Below, piece by piece: positions 51,259 to 61,800 of a DNA stretch of 64,000 nt. Position numbers and translations under genes: made by a program. Each line of letters begins with the position of its first letter. Position 1 is the first letter of the stretch. The notes beneath the pieces were generated by a model. It was not told where the DNA came from and did not search any database. It was given only the letters and a program-made list of their open reading frames with translations. Source of the stretch: Diogma glabrata (taxonomy: Eukaryota; Arthropoda; Insecta; Diptera; Cylindrotomidae); the NCBI GenBank assembly GCA_963693315.1, contig OY856186.1, positions 81,101,040-81,165,039 of the forward strand. Direction: 5' to 3'.

Positions 51259-53058
51259 ATGTCAAACCAAATAGACGTTGACCATCCGTTCTATGGTCTA
51301 GAACCCAGCGAACTGCTGGTCGAATGTTTGGTTCGGGGTGTGAATTTCGGGGGGGCCGATTGGGCAGAGGAACTGCGAAACCATGCAGATCATGGGTCAG
51401 TTCCAATAACAGTGTCTCATGCGAGAGATTTGATTGAGGAATCTCAAATGGTGGTGCAGGCAGCACAACTTATTTTAAATCAAGTACGTCGACTTCAGTC
51501 ACCGATTGATCAGACCCTCTTGGATGGTTTGGCGAATCGAGTGTTACATTATACGGGTAGGATGAATAGGTTGGGTCCTCGCAATGACTTGCAAGAAGCC
51601 CGCACCTACGCTATCTCACAATTGTCACGCGCTTGGAGTATAATAGGATCATTATCAACACGTCCAATTATGCAGAGTAAACCAGGAGTATCATCTGCTC
51701 CACCTGCTTCACCTGCTTTTCAACCAGATGAGAGATCCACACCGATCCCAGTACGGCCAATATCGGAAACAATAAATAGTCTGAATCGTCCAAACCAGCA
51801 ACATCAGAGACGGTCAGATCAATTACCACCGGCTTATTTCCAGCAATCTGGGTTGAGAGCCGAGGACTTTGCAATACCACAATTGGGTCCATCACTCCAG
51901 TCTGAACATACACATAACAATCCAGCATTGGTACAACCACAACCACAATTAAATTATCCATCAGTACCACAGGTACAACTACCACCAATATATCCACCAG
52001 CTCCACTAACAGCACCACCACCATACAACCAACCTCCTCAGGTATGGCGTGACGCGGCTCCAGCGTTAGCACCAGTGGAGTACCGAGGGGTTCGTGGGAA
52101 CAATTTGAGTCGTTATGACTCAAATTGGGTTCCAACCTTCACAGGGGATGGTCACTCTCCTGATATTCATGAGTTCATTCATAGAGTGGAGGCGGCTGCC
52201 AGAAGAGACCGTGTGTCATGGGACGACCTTAGGTCTATCATACCACGGTATCTGAAAGCAGCGGCCGACAGATACTATTTGAATTTAACTCATGAATATG
52301 AGGTGGTGACCTACCCAGTGCTAAGGGAGGGACTCCTACAGACCTTCGGTACGCTAACTGATGATAAGGCGATCTTGCGCGTTCTTCTGAACCGTAAACA
52401 AAAATCCAAGGAGAGCGTATACGAATATCTGGTGGAGATTGGTTCGTTAAACCGTCGCTTAGCACGTCCATTTGCTGATCGTGAAATGCTAGAGATTGCT
52501 CGGGAGGGACTGAGTGTGGATCTCAAAAATGCTACATTAGCAGCAACAATACACTCAATGGATGAACTTCGGACTTTATGTCAGAAGTTTGAACGTTTGT
52601 GGTCCACACCAGTTCCAACCAGAACATCAAATTTAAGAATTAGCGAGGTACAGCAAATGGATGATTATGAGGTGGATGCTGAACCAGAACAACATGGATA
52701 TATTGATGCGGTGGATTCAACACAGAGACGGATATTGCAGCGACCTAGCATAACCTCTGACAACAGTCAACCTGGTCCATCAATATCCAGACAACCAATA
52801 GTGTGTTTCAGATGTGGAGTAAACGGTCATCGAGCTCCTGAGTGCTCTAAGAATAGAATTAAACTATATTGTTGGAAATGTAACAAGCCGGATGTTATAT
52901 ATGCAAATTGTTCATATTGTCACCCGTCGTTAAACTACCGTCCGAGAGTACATGCTTCGGGGATGGTACCCTCGGTTCAACATCCAATGAGCCCGAAGAA
53001 AACGACGAGAGATGTAGCAACGCAGGACGATCGATCACCACTCAGGAAACCAGAATAA
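51259..53058 (+). CDS. gag: Gag polyprotein of gypsy element 2
   Basis: The first ATG in the frame is at 51259 (AAAATGTC), giving about 599 residues. A helical N-terminal part is followed by a Pro/Gln-rich linker (LPPIYPPAPLTAPPPY) and a capsid-like part. The capsid part starts near 52120 (NWVPTFTGDGHSPDIHEFIH) and includes KQKSKESVYEYLVEIGSLNRR. Two zinc fingers near the C-terminus follow: a classical CCHC knuckle CFRCGVNGHRAPEC and a second CWKCNKPDVIYANCSYC. Such fingers package the RNA. The stop is at 53056-53058; pol overlaps the last ~150 bp in the -1 frame. Confidence 0.9.
   Translation: MSNQIDVDHPFYGLEPSELLVECLVRGVNFGGADWAEELRNHADHGSVPITVSHARDLIEESQMVVQAAQLILNQVRRLQSPIDQTLLDGLANRVLHYTGRMNRLGPRNDLQEARTYAISQLSRAWSIIGSLSTRPIMQSKPGVSSAPPASPAFQPDERSTPIPVRPISETINSLNRPNQQHQRRSDQLPPAYFQQSGLRAEDFAIPQLGPSLQSEHTHNNPALVQPQPQLNYPSVPQVQLPPIYPPAPLTAPPPYNQPPQVWRDAAPALAPVEYRGVRGNNLSRYDSNWVPTFTGDGHSPDIHEFIHRVEAAARRDRVSWDDLRSIIPRYLKAAADRYYLNLTHEYEVVTYPVLREGLLQTFGTLTDDKAILRVLLNRKQKSKESVYEYLVEIGSLNRRLARPFADREMLEIAREGLSVDLKNATLAATIHSMDELRTLCQKFERLWSTPVPTRTSNLRISEVQQMDDYEVDAEPEQHGYIDAVDSTQRRILQRPSITSDNSQPGPSISRQPIVCFRCGVNGHRAPECSKNRIKLYCWKCNKPDVIYANCSYCHPSLNYRPRVHASGMVPSVQHPMSPKKTTRDVATQDDRSPLRKPE
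52929..52985 (+). promoter_or_regulatory. -1 ribosomal frameshift signal of gypsy element 2
   Basis: G TTA AAC at 52929-52935 is in the gag frame. Six bases later CCGAGAGTAC (52942-52951) pairs with GTACCCTCGG (52966-52975), 9 of 10 positions. GGATG in the loop (52961-52965) can pair with CATCC at 52981-52985 as a pseudoknot. Slipping enters the pol frame, which is open from 52884. Confidence 0.75.
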
Positions 53059-56000
53059 AATCACCTAGTACATTTAATTTCCCATCATTACATCGAACGT
53101 ATTTTAGACGTCTAGAACGTAATATTAGATATTGGAGGATGAGGAAATTATTTCGTAAAGCTTGTATTTCATCTATCCTTTCAGAAACAGAGGATCCTCG
53201 GCCGCGATTAACAATAAGGATTTTGGACAAACACATTTCAGGACTATTGGACAGTGGAGCGTCAATCACAATACTTGGAAGAAATTCCTTGGAATTATTG
53301 GAGTCAGCAGGTACAACTTACCGTAAGTACACTTCGTGTATTCGTACGGCAGATGGTACTGCAAATAAAATTTTGGGTTACATAGAAGTTCCAATAACTG
53401 TGAATGGCTCCACTAAACCAATGCGGTTTCATATTGTCCCTGGACTACGAGAAGAGCTCTACCTGGGCATAGATTTCTGGGAGAAATTCGGTATTGTTCC
53501 TTCTTTTGTTAGTGAACTGACTCGTACAGAGCCACAAAATTTAAATATACATAACCTCACCACTGACCAGCAACGAGAACTGGATAGGATCAAGGACTCT
53601 TTCCCGTCATTTGAAGTGTCTGGGCTCGGAAAGACTTCTTTGGTTGAACATGTCATCGATGTTGGGGATAATGCACCTGTTAAACAGAGGCATTACCCCA
53701 CATCGCCGGCTGTTCAACTAAAGGTTTATGCCGAACTCGACCGGATGCTTCAAATGGGCGTGATCGAAGAGAGTAACAGTTCTTGGTGCTCACCAGTGGT
53801 GCTGGTACAAAAAGAATCTGGTAAAAACAGATTATGTATTGATAGCCGTCGTGTCAATTCACTAACTAAAAAGGACGCTTACCCACTTCCCTTGATTGAT
53901 GGCTTACTAGGTCGTCTAAATCGCACAAAGTACATTTCAAGTATTGATCTCAAAGATGCTTTCTGGCAGATTCCTCTGGCAGAAGCATCTAGAGACAAGA
54001 CAGCCTTCACAGTGCCTGGTCGTCCATTGTATCAATTCCGGGTTATGCCCTTTGGATTGTGCAATGCTCCCCAGACAATGTGTCGGCTAATGCACAAAGT
54101 GATACCACATCAATATCACGAAAATGTCTTTGTTTATTTAGATGATCTATTGGTAGTCTCTTCCACGTTCCAGGAACATATGGAATTGCTGTCCAAGGTC
54201 TCTTCATTGTTAAGAGCGGCTGGGTTAACAATAAACCTCAAGAAAAGCAAATTTGTTCTGAGAGAGGTGAAATACTTGGGATTTTTGGGTGGTGAAGATG
54301 GTCTTCGAACAGACCCTGACAAGGTAAGAGCTGTAGCAGAGTATCCAGCTCCATCTACAGTTAAACAAATACGACGTTTACTAGGAATGGCTGGTTGGTA
54401 CCAACGTTTCATACCAAACTATGCAAGCGTGGTATCACCAATTACAGATTTATTAAAGAAAAGTTCTGGGAAATTAAAATGGACATTGGAAGCTCAAGCA
54501 GCTTTTGAAAATTTAAAACGATTGCTGACTACAGCACCAGTATTAATTAACCCTGATTATAATAAAGAGTTCTTTATTAGATGCGATGCGAGTCTGACAG
54601 GGATAGGTAGTGTACTGTATCAGATCGACGAGGACGGACAAGAGTGTCCGATAGCCTTCATGTCGAAGAAATTAAATAGAGCTCAGAGAAACTATTCTGT
54701 TTCTGAGCTTGAATGTCTTGCGGCAATTCTGAGTGTGAAGAAATTCAGGGGCTATGTTGAAGGTCACCGATTTACAATTGTGACTGATCACTCAAGTCTG
54801 AAGTGGCTTATGTCACAGAAAGACTTGAGTGGTCGTCTGGCTAGGTGGAGCCTAAAACTCCAACATATGGATTTTACCATTATCCACCAAAAAGGTACCC
54901 AAAATATAGTCCCTGATGCTCTATCTCGTCTTTATGACGATACACACGAGGAATTGACGGAAGCATTATCACATCACATTAACGACATCAAAATCGACAA
55001 TGAAGGTTATCGGCACAACGAATATACGGATATGATAGCTAAAGTTCAATCATCACCCAAGGACTTTCCATCTGTTAAAGTCGTGGATGATAAGCTATAC
55101 ATACGTATTGAGCCAAGATCTGATGCAATACCCAACGATGTTCCTGTGTGGAAACTCTGGGTACCAAAACCGATGACTTCAAACATGATTCAGAAACATC
55201 ATGATGATAGTACTGCTGCTCATGGAGGTGTTAAAAAGACTTTAGAATTACTTCGACGTCTTTATTATTGGCCGGGCATGGCGTCACAGGTACACAACTA
55301 TGTTGTGTCCTGCGACACATGTAAACAAACAAAAGCCACGAATCAGATATTGCGTCCTCCGATGCAATATCAATTCGAAACAGCACGTCCATGGCAGAGA
55401 GTCTATATAGATTTTTTGGGACCGTACCCTCGTTCAACACTTGGGAATACGGTGTTATTGGTAGTTCTGGATCATGCTACGAAGTTTGTACTACTGAAAC
55501 CACTTAGGAACGCAACTTCACCGAAGGTGAATGCTTTTCTGAAGAACGAAGTGTTTCTTACATATGGGGTACCAGAGTTTCTGCACAGTGACAATGGCAA
55601 ACAGTTCACTAGTAGGAACTTTCAAAGTCTTTTGTCAGATTTCGGCATTAAACACATTAGGACCGGTGTCTATAGTCCTCAAAGCAACGCGTCAGAGCGG
55701 GTCAATAGGTCAGTTCTAGCAGCAATTCGAGCGTTCATAAAAGGTCAACATACCAAGTGGGATTCATTAATTGGTGAAATCGCTTATGCACTGCGGGCTG
55801 CAGTACATTCAGCTACCAAGTACTCACCTTACTATCTATTATTTGGTCAACATCCAATATCGGATGGAAATACTTACCAATTGTTGAGATCACTATACAA
55901 GCTTGGTGAAGATGCTGGTGAGGAAATAGAACGCGCTGATCATTTGACTCTGCTCAGGAATCGAGTTCAACAGAATTTGAAAGCAGCTTTCAAGAAATCG

Positions 56001-56228
56001 CAACATCAGTACAACCTGCGATCTAAACTACGGACTTTTCAACCACAACAACGTGTGTTTGTACGGCAACATCATTTGAGTGACGCTACCAAAAAGTTCT
56101 CGGCAAAATTGGCTCCAAAGTTCTTACCTGCAATGATTAAGACTAAGATTGGAAATGTACTCTATGAGTGCATAGATATGAGCGGTAAGAGTCTTGGAGT
56201 CCATCACGCGAAAGACATCAGAGAATGA
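52935..56228 (+). CDS. pol: Pol polyprotein of gypsy element 2
   Basis: Read after the -1 shift and open to 56228, about 1100 codons. The aspartic protease has LLDSGASITIL near 53245. The RT has LVQKESGKNRLCIDSRRVN, YQFRVMPFGLCNAP and YLDD at 54135. RNase H follows (FFIRCDASLTGIGSVLYQ, TDHSSLKWL). The integrase has the HHCC finger (HGGVKKTLELLRRLYYWPGM, SCDTCKQTK) and the DDE core (VYIDFLGPY near 55405, LHSDNGKQF near 55590, SNASERVNRS near 55690). It ends HHAKDIRE. All catalytic residues are visible and no frame break was seen. It differs clearly from Pol of element 1, so the two belong to separate gypsy lineages. Confidence 0.95.
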   Translation, partial: LPSESTCFGDGTLGSTSNEPEENDERCSNAGRSITTQETRIKSPSTFNFPSLHRTYFRRLERNIRYWRMRKLFRKACISSILSETEDPRPRLTIRILDKHISGLLDSGASITILGRNSLELLESAGTTYRKYTSCIRTADGTANKILGYIEVPITVNGSTKPMRFHIVPGLREELYLGIDFWEKFGIVPSFVSELTRTEPQNLNIHNLTTDQQRELDRIKDSFPSFEVSGLGKTSLVEHVIDVGDNAPVKQRHYPTSPAVQLKVYAELDRMLQMGVIEESNSSWCSPVVLVQKESGKNRLCIDSRRVNSLTKKDAYPLPLIDGLLGRLNRTKYISSIDLKDAFWQIPLAEASRDKTAFTVPGRPLYQFRVMPFGLCNAPQTMCRLMHKVIPHQYHENVFVYLDDLLVVSSTFQEHMELLSKVSSLLRAAGLTINLKKSKFVLREVKYLGFLGGEDGLRTDPDKVRAVAEYPAPSTVKQIRRLLGMAGWYQRFIPNYASVVSPITDLLKKSSGKLKWTLEAQAAFENLKRLLTTAPVLINPDYNKEFFIRCDASLTGIGSVLYQIDEDGQECPIAFMSKKLNRAQRNYSVSELECLAAILSVKKFRGYVEGHRFTIVTDHSSLKWLMSQKDLSGRLARWSLKLQHMDFTIIHQKGTQNIVPDALSRLYDDTHEELTEALSHHINDIKIDNEGYRHNEYTDMIAKVQSSPKDFPSVKVVDDKLYIRIEPRSDAIPNDVPVWKLWVPKPMTSNMIQKHHDDSTAAHGGVKKTLELLRRLYYWPGMASQVHNYVVSCDTCKQTKATNQILRPPMQYQFETARPWQRVYIDFLGPYPRSTLGNTVLLVVLDHATKFVLLKPLRNATSPKVNAFLKNEVFLTYGVPEFLHSDNGKQFTSRNFQSLLSDFGIKHIRTGVYSPQSNASERVNRSVLAAIRAFIKGQHTKWDSLIGEIAYALRAAVHSATKYSPYYLLFGQHPISDGNTYQLLRSLYKLGEDAGEEIERADHLTLLRNRVQQNLKAAFKKSQHQYNLRSKLRTFQPQQRVFVRQHHLSDATKKFSAKLAPKFLPAMIKTKIGNVLYECIDMSGKSLGVHHAKDIRE

Positions 56229-56558
56229 TGTCTGTTCGTTAGGTAGGGTCGTTCCTCTGGCTGGTTGTCGTCTCTGGGGTTCACATCTTCAGCATCATAT
56301 ATTACTGGTTGTATCGAGGTTTCAATGGTGCTGACGTTAGATGGATGGATGATCGATTTCGGTACTCACTGATAGTTCCTAGGAACTTCATGAGTATTGA
56401 AATTGATCATCGACCCTGACGCTGGTTACCATTGGTATCTCGATCCCAGATACAGTTTAATAGGTGGAAGTAGTGCGGTGGTTTTCTGTCATGGAGGGGA
56501 TGGCGACGTTTTTGTGATTTCAAGAGTAAAAATCTTGGTTTCTACCTTGAATTCATGG
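56229..56558 (+). other. 3' UTR of gypsy element 2
   Basis: 330 bp without convincing coding content. A purine-rich tract is expected directly before the 3' LTR but the junction reads CTTGAATTCATGG. GGAGGGGATGG lies about 50 bp and AAGAGTAAAAAT about 25 bp upstream. Confidence 0.6.
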
Positions 56559-57651
56559 TGTAACGATCGCAATAATCGCAAAACAATAATAAAACCAAAT
56601 TCATCTTCGTTTTCAATTCAATAAAAATGTATTTCATTAGTTTCCATTCATTTTCACATTAACAATAATTTAAAATTTTCTAATACTTAACTGCTAGTTA
56701 AATTTCAATTGTACTATAAAAAGCAAACGAACGTACTAAATTTTTATTTCCAATTCTAACAAACAGATGTCGTTATTAATCTTTATTGAATTTCTTTTTT
56801 TAGTATTACCCGAGCTATTTTGACATGATAAGATGTCAAAAAGAATTAACAAAAACACATTTTTGTTTGAAAATATTGTCTTTCTGTTTTTGGGTCTTCA
56901 ACCAAAATGTTGAATTGAGATTGTTATTAAACACTCAATAAAACGTATTAAAGAAAAAATACTAATTCCATTTTATTTTGAGTTTAAAAAGAAATTGTTT
57001 TAATTTATACAGAAAAAAGGTTAACTTTGTTTTCATTAGTGTGTGATTTGGATGAAATATATATATATTTTTTAACAAAGTGTTTCATTCTGTTATCATT
57101 AAGTTTATACTTAATTTATCATAAAGGAAAAAGATTGCTTTATAAAAGTGGCAGTACATGAAAAATAAAGTATCCAATGATGTTATCGAAAGTATGAGTA
57201 GTAAGGATAACAGTGATCGAAGCATATTACCACAGTTAGAAACAGTCGAGTGTATGGTGGATTTTCCGGTTGTAGAAACCGTATGGATTTAAAGCAAAAT
57301 ATGAAGTGGAAAGTTAAAGGATTAAAGGCAATGTTCAATTGGGCATTTCGAACAACGAAGGTGTAATTCAGCAGCAGCAACTGATGTTCACAAATTAGTT
57401 CATCCAATACAGTTGGTTGATTAGTCAAGGGAATTGGAACACATAGACCAAATCTTCAATCAACAGTTATAAGTTAAGGTACTTACAGTAAATATATTAA
57501 TTTTTTTATTTATTCCTCGTTCCCCTTTGGAATGATAGGCTAGATTTTTTTCAGATAATAAGAGATTCCCAAATTTAGGATTCTGTGGGGATAAACGCTA
57601 TCCCGTAGCAATATTATTAATATTATTTTGTACGAAAGGTCCAAACTAACA
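56559..57651 (+). repeat. 3' LTR of gypsy element 2
   Basis: The same 1093-bp length as the 5' LTR and practically identical to it, followed by the AATA target duplication. Confidence 0.95.
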
Positions 57652-59118
57652 AATATTATTATAATTACAAAAAATGTAGTCTGTCAGTTTATTTCTGTAA
57701 CAAATGCCGTCAGTCGCAAATAAAAGGTTGCCGTTCTGTAATACGGCGCTCTCAATAAATATTAACATATATTGAATGAAGTTTCTTTTTTCAATGGATA
57801 TTCATTTTATTGCATGTACATTGAAGCTGTTCTACTCGAACGACTATAAAAATATATAATATTAAACTTAAATAACAAAATTAATATAAATCATATACAG
57901 ATTAATAAGTTATATTCAAGAAATTCCTTTTAGCCTTGAGCATGAAATAGTATTCTAATATGAGTCGCTGCAGTTGTTGTAAACATCACTTGATAATGAT
58001 GAAAAGAAAGAAAATGATGACTTTCTGGATCAGTTATATCTGACAATTCATCATCTGCATATTGATATAAGTGCAAGTGCAATAAACGCAATTTCAAAAT
58101 AATTAAATACGTAAGATAAACAGGCATATCACGTACAATCTATTACCTGAACTGAAGCATCGTTTTCATCAATAACAACAACATTCACGAACATTAGAAA
58201 ATGGACAACATTTCATTTCAACATTTCAAACAATAATAGAAAAAAATAATAGAAAAATAATAGAAATAATAGAAACGAAGAAAAAAGAAACTTCAAAATA
58301 ATAGAAACGCAGTTATATTCCTGATGGGATACTAATTAACACTTGCTTTTATTTTAATTTTAAAAATTTCACTTTTACACCAATTATAAAAATTAATAAA
58401 ACTTCTTGTTAAACCTTTAATTAATTTTTATTGTTTACACTTGATACCCAATGTTTATAATGATGCAAGTTTTGGTAACACTTAAAAATCTTGCTGTTGT
58501 TCTGGGCTCCTGGTTGAGTGAATCTGAAATTCTTAATAATTACCTCACTTTATGAAATTATAACAATTTTTGTAATTCTTCCTGAATAGTGTTCTTTATT
58601 GATTTCTTGAATAATTGAATTTGAATAGGACTAACATTCAAAATCTCATGACTTATATACTAGAAGTTCAACTAAACTTAAGTTATTTGCAGATGATGAA
58701 TTGTCAGATATAACTGATCCAGAAAATGATGATTCAAGTGATGTTTACAACAACTGCAGCGACTCATATTAGAATGCTATTTCATACTCAAGACTAAAAG
58801 GAATTTGTTGAATATGCTTTATTAAAATCTGTGTATGATTCTATTAATTTTGTTATTTAAGATTAATATTTTGTTATTTAAGATATATAATATTTTAATA
58901 GTCGTTCGAGTAGATCAGCTTCAATGTACATGCAATAAAATGAATATCCATTGAAAAAAGAAACTTCATTCAATATATGTAAATATTTATTGAGCGCGCC
59001 GTATTACAGAACGGCAACCTTTTATTTGCGACTGACGGCATTTGTTACAGAAATAAACTGACAGACTACATTTTTTGTAATTATAATAATATTCTTCACC
59101 TGTATACTAAATTTCAGA

Positions 59119-59413
59119 TTTTATAAAGTACTTGCACGATGTACCGTTTTTTACAACTTCAACGCGTGACTGACGCGTTCGGTTACAGGATTTCAGTGAC
59201 TGACGATCATAAACTTATTTTTAATTAATATTCTGCTTTCAAACGAATTTTCAGGTTTTATAAAGTAGTTGCAAGATACATCTTTTTTTTACCACATTGG
59301 AGCCCCGCCCACTCCAAACGCTAACGAATCCAGCTGACTGACTGAAGACTATTTCTCTACTCAACATATATGACATAATATTAAAAAATCAGCCTTTATA
59401 AAGTGCTTGCAAG
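59119..59413. repeat. Three ~137-bp tandem units in the arm of the long-inverted-repeat element
   Basis: TTTTATAAAGTACTTGCACG (59119), TTTTATAAAGTAGTTGCAAG (59256) and CTTTATAAAGTGCTTGCAAG (59394) start degenerate units at 137- and 138-bp spacing. GACTGAC blocks also recur. The inverse series is in the other arm (about 46560-46860). Confidence 0.7.
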
Positions 59414-59432
59414 TTTATGTCGCTCGCTTCCT

Positions 59433-60028
59433 AATATAAGTTGAATCATATTTTGAAAGAAATCTGACTTAATATTTTATGAACAGCTGAAATCTGAACA
59501 CTCCAATTTTATTTTTCGTATTTTGTTTGAAAGTTTAAAGAAGTTCGAGGTTATAACCTTTTAAAACTACAAAATCTTAAACAAATGAACGGACGTTTGT
59601 TGTAACTTTTCAATTGTTTAGGTTGTTATTTTTCATTGAACTTGAATATATTGGTGACGTATGCCGGTGTTAAACGTTGAAAATCGACAACTCTTGTTGC
59701 AGTTTTGCTAAGTATTTTGGTCTAAACTATCAGGAACGTGTAGAAACAGACTTTCAACCTTCTTATAGCAATGCTATAAATATGTGACCAATCGCAAAAT
59801 GAGAATTTGCTAAAAATTTGATGGTCAAATTCTAACATTCAACCACAATCGAAATATGTTTTTCATATTTTTTAAAACTCTTTTACCAACCGATCACCAC
59901 AAATAATATTTAGCGTGTATACACTTCTGTCAAATCGTTTTATTGTTTGTTGTTTTTTCTATGAGAAACCGTTGCTGAAAATGTAAAATTAACGTGTTTG
60001 CTCAATTTTTTATTAGAACACATAGTAT
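59433..60028. other. AT-rich non-coding stretch
   Basis: No gene or repeat was recognised. Confidence 0.5.
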
Positions 60029-60168
60029 AAATAGTACATTATTTAATTAGGAGCTAAAGTGATACTTTTTGTGTTGAGTCTATAGTTTGATGGCCGACCG
60101 CAGGGAGGCCGACAATTATAGACGAAACACAAAAAGTCACTTTAGCTCCGAATTAAATACACTATTTT
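60029..60168. repeat. 140-bp fold-back with GC-rich tip
   Basis: AAATAGTACATT.ATTTAATT and GGAGCTAAAGTGA..CTTTTT pair with their inverse ending at 60168. The tip is GGCCGACCGCAGGGAGGCCG, partly self-complementary. Confidence 0.9.
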
Positions 60169-60559
60169 TTCGGCAAACGTTTAAATTTTTTATAAATATG
60201 AAATTAATACATCAAACTTTTTCTAAATATGAATTTGTATCGTCATAATTACTTCCAAATAAGAGAAAAAAACATTTAAATTTGTATGAATAAAATTTTT
60301 TTATCAAAGCAGCCTTTTCAAAATTTCATAATATGAGAATCAACTTATTTTTTGTTGTCATGGTTATACAATATGTTTGAAAAAATAACAAACTAACAAA
60401 TAACAAATGCTACTTTACAGCCTCCGTAATATAAAATAAAAATGACGTTACTTTTGCTGTCGCTAGACGTTACTTTTGCTGTCAGGCTAAAAAGTAAGAC
60501 TTTAGCTAACTCCCTAGCGGCAGTAAAGTTAAACTTTAGAGCCGTTTGCCGAAAAACAT
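60165..60559. mobile_element. Possible ~395-bp inverted-repeat element
   Basis: TTTTTCGGCAAACG at 60166 has its inverse CGTTTGCCGAAAAA ending at about 60559. Between them lies sequence related to 28430-28600 and a tandem pair GACGTTACTTTTGCTGTC (60452, 60475). Coding content is absent and the ends are short. Confidence 0.45.
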
Positions 60560-60947
60560 TGTTTCTTATCTGTACCTATTGCAGTTAAAAAATTTAGTCT
60601 CGAAACAGCTCGGTTTATCTCTAAAACGCCGTAGGCCGTGTGACAGGTTTATAAACTTATTTATTAGAAATATTCTTTGAAAGTATAGACGAGGGATTAG
60701 CGTACAAAAGTATGTACATAATTACTTTCGAAAACCTGTATAGTTAAACGGATTTGAATGCGGTTTTTTGCATTCGATTCAGAAAGTCAATTATAAAATT
60801 TGTTTGGTGTTTTGCAAACCCAGATCGGCTTTATTGCATTTCTGCAGCTAAAAAATGCATTTTTGTAAGCGCATTTTTTAGAATAATAAAAAAAAATTAT
60901 AATTCGATAAATAATAGCCGAAACTAGCCCAAATTCATTACACGGGG

Positions 60948-61600
60948 GTTTTTGCGGTCGCTGATCACGAATATGATGTCTAAAATGTCATACCGTGGAC
61001 CTGGAGGTCAGGGCGCCCTTACTATACAGCTATAGAAAATTTTCTATACAAAAGATCCAATATTTGTTATTGGGGGGTTTTCGGGATCGCTGATCATCAT
61101 TATGATATTTAAAAATGTCCCTGACGTACCTGGGGATCATAGCGACCCGATTATGAAGATCATCTACTGGAGTTTTCTTTAAATTTCTTATCAAAAGCAT
61201 TAAAAATCTTTACTCGGGGGTTTTCGAGGTCGCTGATCACGAATATGATGTTTAAAACTTCACCTAACGAACCTGGGGATATCAACGACCCGATAATGTA
61301 GATCATCTACTGGAGTTTTCTTTAAATTTTTTATGGGTACCATTAAAAATCATTACTCGAGGGTTTTTGGGGTCGTTGATCACGAATATGATGTTTAAAA
61401 CTTCGCCCGGCATACCTGGGGATCATATCGACCCGATTATGTAGATCATCTACTGGAGTTTCCTTAATTTTTTATCAAAATCATTACTCGGGTGTTTTTG
61501 GGGTCACTGATCATGATTATGGTATTAAAAAAAATTCCATGACATACCGGGGACTTATAATGACTTTATTTTAATATCATCTCCCGGAGTTTTCTTGCTC
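60948..61600. repeat. ~131-143-bp tandem repeat, about five units
   Basis: Units start near 60948, 61071, 61211, 61354 and 61485 with ACTCGGGGGTTTT and contain GTCGCTGATCACGAATATGA, CCTGGGGATC, CGACCCGATTATG and TCATCTACTGGAGTTTTC. Inverted units lie at about 62330-62715 in the opposite arm. Confidence 0.85.
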
Positions 61601-61603
61601 GGT

Positions 61604-61800
61604 TATTATTATATAATAATAATAATATTTATAATATTATAATATTACAATATAATATTATAAAAATATTTATAATAATAATAATAATAATAATAATATT
61701 TAATAATAATATTTGTAAAATTATTATTAAAAAAATTATTATTATTAGTATTAATATTTATTATTATATATTATTATATTATATTATTATTATAAAATAA
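61604..61800. repeat. Imperfect ATT/AATA low-complexity tract
   Basis: TTATTATTATA and AATAATAATAAT runs in both orientations; 61801-62040 continues as AT-rich sequence with ATTATATTATAT patches. Confidence 0.8.

Larger units (their letters stand above)
46884..57651 (+). mobile_element. Ty3/gypsy LTR retrotransposon 2, complete, 10.8 kb
   Basis: 1093-bp LTRs that begin TGTAACGATCGC and end ACTAACA are almost identical; one mismatch was noticed, at 47969 against 57644. AATA is duplicated at the target (46880-46883, 57652-57655). It is larger than usual because of a 3.3-kb leader with an extra ORF. Gag and pol are intact and overlap with pol in the -1 frame. No env is seen. The pre-insertion site is confirmed by the uninterrupted inverted copy at about 59080-59110. 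Confidence 0.95.
46541..59432. mobile_element. Long-inverted-repeat DNA element, split by gypsy element 2
   Basis: 46541-46883 joined to 57656-58059 is the inverse of 58687-59432, giving arms of about 745 bp around a ~620-bp centre. Without the LTR element it is about 2.1 kb. The outer tips read CGAGAGCTGAACGACATAAA and, inverted, AGCGAGCGACATAAACTTGC; exact ends and target duplication are unclear. The arms contain three ~137-bp tandem units. The inner arm encodes an acidic tail (ADDELSDITDPENDDSSDVY, stop at about 58770) in both arms, apparently the end of a lost coding region. The superfamily is unknown. Confidence 0.8.

Noticed and set aside
51668..52135. Val-rich 155-codon minus-strand frame
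   Set aside because: It lies opposite the Pro/Gln-rich linker of Gag in element 2 and has the composition expected of its complement.
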